Assembly: GCA_015655375.1 (NCBI GenBank)
Contig: JAATFD010000017.1
Location: 1 to 50,880 of the forward strand
Length of the DNA: 50,880 nt
Origin: Actinomycetales bacterium
Lineage (GTDB): Bacteria > Actinomycetota > Actinomycetes > Actinomycetales > Actinomycetaceae
Direction of reading: 5' to 3'
The position numbers were made by a program, and so were the translations under genes. Below, piece after piece: positions 1-7,968 of the stretch. Within the stretch, counting starts at the first letter, position 1, and each line of letters starts with the position of its first letter. The notes below the pieces were generated by a model, which saw nothing but the letters and a program-made list of their open reading frames with translations, did not search any database and was not told where the DNA came from.

Positions 1-471
1 GATCCGCTCAATCGGCGTGAAATTCTTCCCGGACTCATGACGGGGCACGACGACCACGGGGCACTTCGAATGCGCGGGCAGCGCCGAGGAGACGGTCCCG
101 AGCAAACGATCGGCGAACCCCCCACCACCGCGCGACCCGACCACAAGCAGGTCGACTTCCCGCGACATCTCGACGAGGACTCCCGCGGGATCCCCTGGTT
201 CGACGAACCCCGTGACATTGACGTCACCGCGGGTCTTCGCATGGGCAACGGCCTCGTCGACGACCTGCTGCGCGCCGCGTTTGAGGGCTTCGTCGTCGAG
301 CACTGCATATCCGCCGTCAAGGGCGGCCGCCGAATAGGACGCGAGCGCGTAGGTGCAGATGATGTGGACCCGTGCGTTCGTGCGCAGGGCCCGGTCGGCT
401 GCCCAGGCAACCGCTGCGAGGCTCTCCGTTGAGCCGTCGGCACCGACGAGGATCACTTCGGTGGAACTCAT
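1..471 (-). CDS. Universal stress protein, C-terminal end cut by window edge
   Basis: Reading the minus strand from an ATG at 471 gives 157 residues before the window ends. The start is set by AAGGAGG eight bases upstream. The protein opens with a UspA-type strand (VILVGADGS) and ends its first domain with the nucleotide-binding loop GSRGGGG followed by LLGTVSSAL and CPVVVVP, the usual UspA pattern for ATP-binding members. After CPVVVVPR the chain continues (PIERI) towards what is commonly a second Usp domain, so this is probably a two-domain, roughly 300-residue protein as in mycobacteria. Family members act in the cytosol in stress and dormancy; the exact role here is unknown. A terminator for the upstream gene lies just before its leader, so it is likely transcribed alone. 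Confidence 0.9.
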   Translation of the reverse strand, partial: MSSTEVILVGADGSTESLAAVAWAADRALRTNARVHIICTYALASYSAAALDGGYAVLDDEALKRGAQQVVDEAVAHAKTRGDVNVTGFVEPGDPAGVLVEMSREVDLLVVGSRGGGGFADRLLGTVSSALPAHSKCPVVVVPRHESGKNFTPIERI

Positions 472-538
472 GATGTCCTCCTTGTGTGAGGTGTCATCAC
501 CATTGTGCCTCGTCAGCGCGCAGGACGAGCAACGAAAC

Positions 539-570
539 GGGGGTCAAGTCCCTTTCAGGACTTGACCCCC
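539..570 (-). terminator. Strong hairpin terminator after the NlpC/P60 gene
   Basis: A perfect 13-base inverted repeat (GGGGGTCAAGTCC at 539-551, complement at 558-570) has a 6-base loop. It lies 28 bases past the stop of the minus-strand hydrolase gene. On the minus strand the stem is followed by a T-rich stretch (CCGTTTCGTTG). It separates the hydrolase from the stress-protein gene. Confidence 0.8.
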
Positions 571-598
571 GCGTACTCGCGCGTGACGGGAGACGAAC

Positions 599-1348
599 TC
601 AGTAGCGCACGTACACCGGGCTGCCCCAGATGCTACGGACGGTTGTCGTCGTCCCCGGCTTCGAGGAGTCGATCATCTTGCCATTGCAGAGGTAGATCGC
701 CACGTGGTACCCCCACGAAAGAAGGTCACCGGGCTTCGCCTGCGAGGCCGGAATGATCGTGCCACCAGCCTGCTGGGCCTCGGACGTCCGGGGAATACTG
801 ATCCCGGCCTGGGCGTAGACGTACTGCGTGAAACCGGAGCAGTCCATGCCCGACAGGGATGAACCGCCATAGACATAAGGAATCCCCTGCAGGGACAGAG
901 CGATCGAGACGATCGTCGACCCCGAGGGGTTGAGGGCCGCGCTCGACGTGGAGGAGGACGTCGTACTGCGTGAAGCGGTCCGAGAAGCGGCCTGGGTGGT
1001 CGTTGCGGCGGTGGTGGTCTCCTCCGCCTGGGCCGGAGCAGTGGCCTCCGCAGTGACGGTGACGTCCCCAGAGTCGGACCATGCGATGTCCGGGACTGAC
1101 ACGGTGGTCGGCAGCTGAGAGGAAACCTGGGTCGCCGCCGCCACATCGGGGGCATCAGCAACGACGACTGGAGCGGCGCTCGCCACCGAGGTGACGGCGG
1201 CCGTCAGGGCGAGACCCGTCACCGAAGCGACGGCGGTCCCGCGAATGGGGCTCAGGGTGATAGATGAAATGGCACCGGTGAAATCGGCGATCGGGACGAC
1301 GGGACGGCGGGCCTTGCGATGGCGAGGCGTGGGCTTGACGGTTGTCAC
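599..1348 (-). CDS. Secreted NlpC/P60 peptidoglycan endopeptidase
   Basis: About 249 residues from a GTG at 1348, chosen because AAGGAG sits ten bases upstream; an earlier GTG at 1432 lies inside the riboswitch and is rejected. The N-terminus is basic (KPTPRHRKARRP), followed by a hydrophobic Ala/Val-rich export segment, then a long Ser/Thr/Ala-rich linker. The C-terminal 100 residues are an NlpC/P60 domain: PYVYGG, the catalytic cysteine in DCSGF, the catalytic histidine in YHVAIYL, and the typical PGDLLSWG. Such enzymes cut peptide stems of peptidoglycan outside the membrane during division or wall turnover. The c-di-AMP riboswitch in its leader implies that wall cleavage is tied to c-di-AMP level. 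The family call is firm; the exact bond cut is not known. Confidence 0.93.
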   Translation of the reverse strand: MTTVKPTPRHRKARRPVVPIADFTGAISSITLSPIRGTAVASVTGLALTAAVTSVASAAPVVVADAPDVAAATQVSSQLPTTVSVPDIAWSDSGDVTVTAEATAPAQAEETTTAATTTQAASRTASRSTTSSSTSSAALNPSGSTIVSIALSLQGIPYVYGGSSLSGMDCSGFTQYVYAQAGISIPRTSEAQQAGGTIIPASQAKPGDLLSWGYHVAIYLCNGKMIDSSKPGTTTTVRSIWGSPVYVRY

Positions 1349-1367
1349 GTGCGTTGCGTTCTCCTTG

Positions 1368-1500
1368 GTGAACCTGCGAGGTGAGCTGTCGGATTCGGGC
1401 AGGAGAGCCCGGTCCGGTTTCCCGGACTTCACCCCAAGGCCATGATGGCCACGTATGGTTTCCCCGCGCCGGACTTGACCACCCCGATGTCGTCACAGTC
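1368..1500 (-). promoter_or_regulatory. ydaO/yuaA-type c-di-AMP riboswitch
   Basis: In the minus-strand leader of the NlpC/P60 gene I see the conserved blocks of this class in order: CGCGGGGAAACC, TTGGGGTGAAGTCCGGG, and GCCCGAATCCGACAGC followed by CACCTCGCAGG, ending about ten bases before the Shine-Dalgarno. These match the ydaO consensus (GGGGTGAATCC, CCGACAGCTAACCTCG). In actinobacteria this class commonly controls cell-wall hydrolases and resuscitation factors, and ligand binding lowers expression. The 5' boundary is approximate, because I could not fold the P1 stem with confidence. Confidence 0.85.
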
Positions 1501-1620
1501 CGGCTTCGGTGAATGACGGTCGGGCGGCTGCAATGCAACCGGGAGCCACATTAGCTCGCCGGGAGCCGAAATGTCACATATTCGTAACGGCGATGTGAAT
1601 ATCGGATCTCGACCCTCGGA

Positions 1621-2310
1621 TCAGTGAGCATCCTCGAGGAAGAGGTGAGCCGCCAACGACCCCGGGATCACCACGCGTTCCGCCGATCCGGCCGGTTCTC
1701 CATCCACCTCCAAGGGTGTGACGGAGAACTCATCTCCGATGGTCGACACGCGGACGGGCTCACCCGGGCGCACTCCAGCCTGATCCACAGCGCGGATCAG
1801 ATCGAGATCCGCCTGGATCGGCTCACCGATGCGGACGAGAACGGCATCGACCGAGTCCGTGTCATGGAGTGCGCGCTCTGCAGATAACCCCGACAGCTTC
1901 CCCGACGATCCTGGGATGGCGTTGCCGTAGGGATCCACCGTGGGCCCCTCCAGGAGGTCCACCAAGCGGCCCTCCACCTGGTCGGACATCACATGCTCCC
2001 ACCGACAGGCCTCCTCGTGGACCTCGGCCCACTCCAACCCGACGACATCGAGAAGAAGTCGCTCGGCCAGACGATGCTTGCGCATCACCTCGACGGCGCG
2101 GTCATGCCCCTCAGGGGTCAGCTCCAGGCGCCGGTCCCCCAGCACATGGACCAGGCCGTCACGCTCCATGCGCGCCACCGTCTGGGAGACAGTGGGGCCG
2201 GAATGCCCGAGGCGTTCAACGATGCGCGCCCGCAAGGGGGTGACGCCGTCCTCCTCAAGTTCGTAGACAGTCTTGAGATACATCTCGGTGGTGTCGATGA
2301 GGTCGCCCAC
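1621..2310 (-). CDS. DtxR/MntR-family metal-dependent repressor
   Basis: About 229 residues from a GTG at 2310, preceded by GGGAGGAG nine bases upstream; an in-frame TTG at 2367 has no such site. The winged helix is recognisable (DTTEMYLKTVYELEEDG, then GPTVSQTVARMERDGLV), followed by the metal-binding and dimerisation domain (AERLLLDVVGLEWAEVHEEACRWEHVMSD), with the usual Glu/His/Cys ligands, and a C-terminal SH3-like FeoA domain. Members bind Fe2+ or Mn2+ and repress metal-uptake genes. Which metal applies here cannot be read from sequence. No iron-transport genes lie next to it, so its targets are elsewhere. Confidence 0.92.
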   Translation of the reverse strand: MGDLIDTTEMYLKTVYELEEDGVTPLRARIVERLGHSGPTVSQTVARMERDGLVHVLGDRRLELTPEGHDRAVEVMRKHRLAERLLLDVVGLEWAEVHEEACRWEHVMSDQVEGRLVDLLEGPTVDPYGNAIPGSSGKLSGLSAERALHDTDSVDAVLVRIGEPIQADLDLIRAVDQAGVRPGEPVRVSTIGDEFSVTPLEVDGEPAGSAERVVIPGSLAAHLFLEDAH

Positions 2311-2555
2311 GGTCCCTTGCTCCTCCCGGCGCTCGGCGCCGTTGGTCCCCGCAACTGCTTCACCCAAGGATATGGTCAGACCTGCTCAAGTCGCCCTCGA
2401 GGGGCATCGCCCTGCGCGAACACGAGAGGTCTGCCACGCCCCGGACGGACGCTCTCACGAGGCTCTGGCCTTCTGACGAGGATGGGCATCGAAGTCTCCG
2501 AGCACGGAGACACACCCCGAGATGGACCAATCGTCGCGACGTCCAGCCCCAGCGC

Positions 2556-2561
2556 TACATT
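2556..2561 (+). promoter_or_regulatory. -10 element of a probable leaderless serC transcript
   Basis: TACATT (TANNNT) ends exactly six bases before the serC ATG, and no Shine-Dalgarno sequence is present. This is the spacing expected if transcription starts at the A of the start codon. The same arrangement recurs at three other genes in the window. Confidence 0.55.
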
Positions 2562-2567
2562 TCCCCC

Positions 2568-3704
2568 ATGAGCACCGACGCCTGTGTCATCCCCGCCCAT
2601 CTCCACCCCGCGGATGCGCGGTTCGGAAGTGGTCCCTCACGGATTCGGCCCGACCAGATCACTGCGCTCTCTGCTCCCCTTTTGATGGGCACGTCCCACC
2701 GGCAGGCGCCGGTCCGTACGATCGTCCATCGCATCCGGGAAGGGCTCTCCGAGCTTTTCTCCCTTCCCCCCGAGTGGTCAGTCACCCTGGGCAATGGAGG
2801 GTCCACCACCTTCTGGGCGGTGGCCACGACCTCTTTGGTGCGCCGGCGTGTCGCACATGCCGAATTCGGGGAATTCGGACACAAGTTCGCAGAGGAAACC
2901 CGCCGAGCGCCCTTCTTGGAGCCATCGATCATCGTCAGCGCTCCGCCGGGAGAAACCATCGAACTGACCGGGGACGAGGGTGCCTCCGACGAGGGGTCTG
3001 CGCCCGACGCCTTCGCGTATCCGCACCACGAGACCTCGACGGGCGCACTCTCGCCGGTCCGTCGCATCGGTGGGAGCAGCGCCCTCACTCTGGTGGACGC
3101 GACCTCGGTGGCCGGAGGCGTCCTCGTCGACGTCACCCAGACCGACGCCTATTACTTCTCACCCCAGAAGTGCTTCGGATCGGACGGCGGGATCTGGATC
3201 GCTCTGCTCTCTCCCGCCGCCCAGGAACGCGCACGGAAGCTCCACGGGGCCACCGATCGGTGGATGCCGCAGATACTGGATCTGAGTGTCGCCCTCGACA
3301 ATTCGGAGAAGGACCAGACGCTCAACACCCCCGCGATCGCAACGTTGATCATGTTGGCCGACCAAATCGACTGGATGCTCGCCGAGGGCGGACTGCCCGC
3401 GATGGCCGCACGTTCACGGGCCGCCTCGAACCTCGTCTATGACTGGGCTGAACGGTCCTCCTGCGCGACCCCCTTCATCGCGAGCCCACAGTGGCGCTCG
3501 CCTGTGGTCGTGACCGTCGACTTCGCCCCCGAGGTGGACGCCACGCGCCTCGCTGCGATCCTGCGAGCCAACGGCATCGTCGACGTCGAGCCCTATCGGG
3601 GCCTGAAACGCAATCAGCTGCGGGTCGCCACGTTCCCCTCGACCGACACTTCGGACGTTGAGGCTCTCTTGTCATGCATCGACTGGGTTCTGCCTCGGTT
3701 GTGA
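2568..3704 (+). CDS. serC: Phosphoserine aminotransferase
   Basis: 378 residues, the usual length of the actinobacterial SerC subtype. The start carries the subtype signature IPAHLHPADARFGSGPS, followed by MGTSHRQAPV. The PLP-binding lysine is Lys201 in YYFSPQKCFGSDGG. The enzyme is cytosolic and converts 3-phosphohydroxypyruvate plus glutamate to phosphoserine and 2-oxoglutarate in serine (and pyridoxal phosphate) synthesis. It converges with the MFS gene only 14 bases away. From memory, serC, DUF3027 and cspB also lie close together in mycobacteria, so this stretch looks like conserved core synteny. Confidence 0.95.
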   Translation: MSTDACVIPAHLHPADARFGSGPSRIRPDQITALSAPLLMGTSHRQAPVRTIVHRIREGLSELFSLPPEWSVTLGNGGSTTFWAVATTSLVRRRVAHAEFGEFGHKFAEETRRAPFLEPSIIVSAPPGETIELTGDEGASDEGSAPDAFAYPHHETSTGALSPVRRIGGSSALTLVDATSVAGGVLVDVTQTDAYYFSPQKCFGSDGGIWIALLSPAAQERARKLHGATDRWMPQILDLSVALDNSEKDQTLNTPAIATLIMLADQIDWMLAEGGLPAMAARSRAASNLVYDWAERSSCATPFIASPQWRSPVVVTVDFAPEVDATRLAAILRANGIVDVEPYRGLKRNQLRVATFPSTDTSDVEALLSCIDWVLPRL

Positions 3705-3718
3705 GGACGGAGGCGAGG

Positions 3719-5035
3719 TCAGGAGCTCTCCTGGGCCCGCCGATTCGCTTCCTCCCCTTCCTGCACGATCTGCGCCCGTTCAGTGATGCCCTCCGCCTCC
3801 AACGGGTGGAAGGACCAGTGGAATCGCACCCGGATCTCCCAGTGGGAGATCGCCCACAGGCCCGCCACGACCGCAATGACCAGCGACGCGACACCACCGA
3901 CCGCGATCGACCATGGAGCACCGAAGCGCTCGCCGATCCATCCGATGACGGGCGAGCCGAGCGGAGTGGCTCCCATCGAGATCATCGCATACAGGGCCAT
4001 GACCCGACCACGGATCTCTTCTGCAGTCGTGACCTGGATGGCGGCATTGGCAGCGGTCAGCATCGTCAACATCGTCAGCCCGGTCGGGACCGACAGGATC
4101 GCGAACGACCAATAGGTCGGTGCCAGTGCCAGAAGAATCTCGCAGATGCCGAACAGTGCGGCAGCCGACACGATCAGACGAAGCCGGGGAACACGGCGCC
4201 GGGCCGCCAGCAGCGCACCGGCCAGCGCCCCCACCGCCATGAAGGTGCCAAGGATGCCGTAATCACCGGCGGCGCGGTGAAAGACCTCGGTCGTCATCAG
4301 GGCGGACGTCATCTGGAAATTCATGCCGAGTGCCGACACGACGAAGACAACGATGAGGATGAGGATGATGTCGGGGCGATGGCGAACGTAGGACAGACCT
4401 TCACGGGTCTGGCCCCTGCGTCGGGGCGCGTGATGCTGGGGGACGAACTCCGAGGTCCGCATGAGCGCCATCGCGATGACCGGCGCCAGGAAGAGCACCG
4501 CGTTGACGATGAACACCCAGCCCGTGCCGACCTCATCGATGACAAGGCCGGAGACCGCCGGTCCGATCAGGCGGGCAGAGTTGAACGCGGTCGAGTTCAA
4601 GCCAACCGCATTCGGCAGTGACTCGGCAGGAACCAGCTCGGAGACAAAGGCCTGGCGGGCCGGCGAGTCGAGCGTCGAGACCACACCCCCGGCAAGCGCG
4701 AGGCCATAGATCTGCCACAGCGTCGCGGCGTCCGACAGGACGAGGATACCCATGACCAATCCGAGAAGACCGGTCGCGATCTGGGTCCCCTGGAGGAGCC
4801 GTCGCCGATCGACCCGATCGGCGACGGTCCCTGCCCATGGAGACAGGAGCAACAACGGAAGGAACTGGAGCGCCGTGACGATGCCCAACTGAAAACCGTC
4901 GTTGTCCGTGAGGACGGTGAGCACCAACCACGACTGTGCCACCCGCTGCATCCACGTTCCAGTCGACGCGATCAGGTTGCCGCCGAACCAGAGCTTGAAA
5001 TTGTGATAGCGCAGGGAATAGAAGGTGCGTGACAC
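3719..5035 (-). CDS. MFS transporter (MFS_3/exporter type)
   Basis: 438 residues from a GTG at 5035, with GAGGAGG upstream. About 12 hydrophobic segments are visible. The N-terminus (FYSLRYHNFKLWFGGNLIASTGTWMQ) and the first loop (GTVADRVDRRRLL) match the MFS_3 subfamily that includes the enterobactin exporter EntS and many drug exporters. The C-terminus ends in a charged cytoplasmic tail. The substrate cannot be inferred. It lies 30 bases after the NCS2 permease gene on the same strand and could be cotranscribed with it, though they need not be functionally linked. Confidence 0.88.
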   Translation of the reverse strand: MSRTFYSLRYHNFKLWFGGNLIASTGTWMQRVAQSWLVLTVLTDNDGFQLGIVTALQFLPLLLLSPWAGTVADRVDRRRLLQGTQIATGLLGLVMGILVLSDAATLWQIYGLALAGGVVSTLDSPARQAFVSELVPAESLPNAVGLNSTAFNSARLIGPAVSGLVIDEVGTGWVFIVNAVLFLAPVIAMALMRTSEFVPQHHAPRRRGQTREGLSYVRHRPDIILILIVVFVVSALGMNFQMTSALMTTEVFHRAAGDYGILGTFMAVGALAGALLAARRRVPRLRLIVSAAALFGICEILLALAPTYWSFAILSVPTGLTMLTMLTAANAAIQVTTAEEIRGRVMALYAMISMGATPLGSPVIGWIGERFGAPWSIAVGGVASLVIAVVAGLWAISHWEIRVRFHWSFHPLEAEGITERAQIVQEGEEANRRAQESS

Positions 5036-5065
5036 CGGGGCGTTGGCCTCCTCAGATGGTGATGG

Positions 5066-6523
5066 TCAGCCCACCAGCGCTGTCTGAATGGGGCCGAGGG
5101 CGAAGTACAGGACGAACATGGCAGAGGCGATCCACATCAGCGGATGAACCTTTGCAGCCTTGCCCAACGCGATCTGAATGATCGTGTAAGCGATGAAACC
5201 AACGCCGATTCCTACTGTAATCGAGTAGGTGAAGGGCATGAAAGCGATTGTGAGGAATGCCGGGATCGCGAGTTCCGGGCTCTTCCAATCGATGTCGAGC
5301 ACCTGGGTCATCATCAGGTAGCCGACGATGACCAAGGCCGGGGTCGCAGCCTCGTAGGGAACCATCGAGACGACCGGCGCCAGGAACATGGATGCAAGGA
5401 AGAGCACTCCGGTGACGACGGAAGCAAGACCCGTGCGGGCGCCCTCGCCGACCCCAGAGGCTGATTCAATGTAGGACGTGTTCGAGGAGACACCCCCGAG
5501 GCCACCGGCGATCGCTGCAACGGAGTCGACGACGAGAATCTCGCGCGTGCCCTTCGGGTTGCCGTCCTTGTCCAGGAGGTTCCCCTCGGCGCCGACGGCA
5601 ACCATCGTGCCCATGGTGTCGAAGAAGTCGGCCAGGAGCAGGGAGAACACCAGCAGGACGACAGCGACGATCCCGACCTTGTCGATGCTGCCGAGCAAGG
5701 AGAAGTGCCCGAGCGTTCCCAGGCTCGGCAGAGAGACCGGTGAGCCCGACAACGAGGGCACCGACAGTGACCACCCGGAGGGGTTGTCGTCACTGTAAGC
5801 GCCCACATGCCCGATGGCCTCGACGATGGCCGCCAGGATTGTGGCGACGACGATCCCGATCAGCAGGGCGCCGCGGACCTTGCGGACGTAGAGCACGATG
5901 ATGAGGATCAAGCCGATGACAAAGACGACCGACGGCCATCCCACGATCGAGCCGCCCTGCCCAAGCTGGAGGGGTGTGCCGTCACCGGTGCGCACGATCT
6001 TCGCGTCCGCGAGGCCGATGAGGGCGATGAACAGACCGATACCCACGGAGATCGCGGTCTTCAGCGAGGCCGGGACCGCGTGGAAGACTGCCTCCCGGAA
6101 TCCGGTCAGCACGAGGATCAGGATGATGACGCCTTCGATGACCACCAGGCCCATCGCGTCGGCGTAGGTCATGTCGTGGCTGCCGGCGATGGAGTAGGCG
6201 ACCATCGCATTGACGCCGAGGCCCGCGGCCAGCGCCAACGGGAAGTTCGCCACGACACCCATGAGGATCGTCATGATGCCGGCGATCAGAGCGGTACCGG
6301 CGGCGATCTGGGTCGTCGTGCCCAGCGGCTCGATGCCGTCATGGGGAGTGGAGAGAATCAGGGGGTTGAGAACGAGGATGTAGGCCATCGTGAAGAAGGT
6401 CACAACGCCGCCACGGATTTCCTGTCCGATCGTGGAACCACGCTCGGAGATGTGGAAGTACTTGTCGATCGTATTGACGGGGACTGTGCTGTGAGAGCGC
6501 ATCGGCTCGGTCGTGGTGCTCAC
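5066..6523 (-). CDS. NCS2-family purine/nucleobase permease (AzgA-like)
   Basis: About 485 residues from a GTG at 6523; the frame is open up to 6601, but homologues of this type begin near this point. An AT-rich CAATAT hexamer sits six bases upstream, hinting at a leaderless start. N-terminal features are typical of the AzgA adenine/guanine/hypoxanthine branch: FHISERGSTIGQEIRGGVVTF, the FFTMAYILVLNP segment, GLGVNAMVAYS and TGFREAVFHAVP. The C-terminal half has SSNTSYIESASGVGEGARTGLASV, the conserved NCS2 substrate-site loop. About 13-14 membrane segments are seen. It imports nucleobases by proton symport; specificity for guanine or hypoxanthine is an inference from subfamily. Confidence 0.9.
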   Translation of the reverse strand: MSTTTEPMRSHSTVPVNTIDKYFHISERGSTIGQEIRGGVVTFFTMAYILVLNPLILSTPHDGIEPLGTTTQIAAGTALIAGIMTILMGVVANFPLALAAGLGVNAMVAYSIAGSHDMTYADAMGLVVIEGVIILILVLTGFREAVFHAVPASLKTAISVGIGLFIALIGLADAKIVRTGDGTPLQLGQGGSIVGWPSVVFVIGLILIIVLYVRKVRGALLIGIVVATILAAIVEAIGHVGAYSDDNPSGWSLSVPSLSGSPVSLPSLGTLGHFSLLGSIDKVGIVAVVLLVFSLLLADFFDTMGTMVAVGAEGNLLDKDGNPKGTREILVVDSVAAIAGGLGGVSSNTSYIESASGVGEGARTGLASVVTGVLFLASMFLAPVVSMVPYEAATPALVIVGYLMMTQVLDIDWKSPELAIPAFLTIAFMPFTYSITVGIGVGFIAYTIIQIALGKAAKVHPLMWIASAMFVLYFALGPIQTALVG

Positions 6524-6628
6524 GAACGAATATTGCTCGCCGCCGGGAAGCATTTCAAGTTCGTCCCACAGTGGAGTCAGTGACCGGCAAAACAATTCCA
6601 CACGTTCAGAAACGATGGAGCAGCCGGA

Positions 6629-7438
6629 TCAGTCCTGTGAAGATGACATCGCGGCGCCGGTCGGAACCCGATCGAGATCGGAGGCGAAGTCGTCCAGGTG
6701 CGAGGGCTGGACCGGCCACTGCGGGCCGTCCGCCGGCAGATCGGTCTCCGAATGGGAGCCGCAGGCATGGTCCAGACTGACGACGGATCCGTCGTCGGCC
6801 GACCATTCGTTGGCACACACGCCGAAGACCGTGCGCATCGAACCTGGCATCTTCAGCAGGAATCCACAGGTCGAACAAGTCGAAGCGGAGGTCCGTCCTC
6901 GTCCAGGCCCATGCTCTGAGGTGTACCACCGCTCGACGGCCTCGTCACGACCCTGACGGGACAACACCCGAGGACGACCGAGGCCGAGATCGCGAATGAG
7001 AGGCAGATCCGGGTCGTCGCCCGTGTCCTCAATCCCCTGTTCGAGACGCTCGTCGTCTTGCTGATAGGGCAACGTGTCCTCGCGGGAGACGTCCTCGGGA
7101 CGCAGTCGTTCCTCCCACGGAACCCACGCCGGCGCGAGCAGCGCACCGTCTCCGGGAAGCAGATTGACCTCGCAGACAGTGACGACCTTCGAACGCGGAA
7201 CACGGGCAAGCGTCACCGCCCAGTGCCAGCCTCGATAACCGGGGTCACGCGCGTCAAAGAAGTGAGTGAGGAGGCGATCGTCCTCCATCCGCGTCCCCTG
7301 GTGGGCGCCGACGGAACCAGGCCGTGCCACGTCCTCGGCGGCACGGCGCGCCAGGTCGACGGCCGACTCGAGGACGGCATCCGTCCGGATCTTGCGGCTG
7401 TGGGCGGCTGCGGCCGCCGTCCTTGTGTCCTCAGGCAT
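6629..7438 (-). CDS. DUF3027 protein with a putative zinc site
   Basis: About 269 residues starting at an ATG at 7438 that overlaps the end of the cold-shock gene by 8 bases, with GAGG six bases upstream inside that gene, so translation is probably coupled. The protein matches the actinobacteria-specific DUF3027 family (HFFDARDPGYRGWHWAVTLARV; LLPGDGALLAPAWVPWEERLRPED). Near the C-terminus a CSTC pair, then a lone Cys and a CGSH could form a zinc ribbon. The molecular function of the family is unknown. Its fixed partnership with a CspB-type protein suggests an RNA-related or translational role, which is inference only. Confidence 0.9.
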   Translation of the reverse strand: MPEDTRTAAAAAHSRKIRTDAVLESAVDLARRAAEDVARPGSVGAHQGTRMEDDRLLTHFFDARDPGYRGWHWAVTLARVPRSKVVTVCEVNLLPGDGALLAPAWVPWEERLRPEDVSREDTLPYQQDDERLEQGIEDTGDDPDLPLIRDLGLGRPRVLSRQGRDEAVERWYTSEHGPGRGRTSASTCSTCGFLLKMPGSMRTVFGVCANEWSADDGSVVSLDHACGSHSETDLPADGPQWPVQPSHLDDFASDLDRVPTGAAMSSSQD

Positions 7439-7808
7439 CGAAATCCTCAGCGACGGCCTGGAGGACCTTCGCGATCTGGTGGGCGTTCTCCGGATACTTG
7501 CCACGACGAAGAGAATTCGACGAGGCATCCAGGAGTTTGATGAGGTCCTCGATCACCGGAACCATCGCCTGCGGCTTGCGCCGATGGTTGCGTGAGACAG
7601 AGGGAGTGTCCTGCAGGATCTCCACGGACAGGGCCTGCGGGCCCTTTCGACCATCGGCGACGCCGTATTCGACGCGCGTACCGGGGCGGGGGGCCGTCAC
7701 GCCCTCGGGAAGGGCGGAGGCGTGGAGGAACACCTCGACCCCGTCATCGCCTCCGATGAATCCGAAGCCACGCTCGGTGTCGAAGAACTTCACCTTGCCG
7801 GTGGGCAC
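7431..7808 (-). CDS. Cold-shock-domain protein with C-terminal extension (CspB-like)
   Basis: 125 residues from a GTG at 7808, with AAGGAG nine bases upstream. Residues 1-67 form a cold-shock domain: GKVKFFDTERGFGFI (RNP-1) and VEVFLHASAL (RNP-2), which bind single-stranded RNA/DNA. Unlike the 67-residue CspA class, it carries about 55 extra residues (VIEDLIKLLDASSNSLRRGKY...), a helical tail characteristic of longer actinobacterial CspB proteins. Its stop codon overlaps the DUF3027 start. The likely role is a cytosolic RNA chaperone. Regulation by temperature cannot be read from the short leader. Confidence 0.93.
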   Translation of the reverse strand: MPTGKVKFFDTERGFGFIGGDDGVEVFLHASALPEGVTAPRPGTRVEYGVADGRKGPQALSVEILQDTPSVSRNHRRKPQAMVPVIEDLIKLLDASSNSLRRGKYPENAHQIAKVLQAVAEDFDA

Positions 7809-7968
7809 GATTGCACTCCTTGTAATCCACGGTCCGGTCGGACCTCCCGATCATGATAGTTCGACGAGGGCTCCGCGCCCAAGGAAGTCACTGCCTCCCA
7901 CCCAGGCCATCGGGGCAATAGGCTGGCACCGGGTCGGACGCACGGCTCCATTGATGAAGGGAACACGC

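Noticed and set aside
7324-7968. N-terminal 215 codons of the open frame containing the TPM protein
   Set aside because: This part is antisense to cspB and DUF3027, and a proper start with Shine-Dalgarno and signal peptide begins at 7969.
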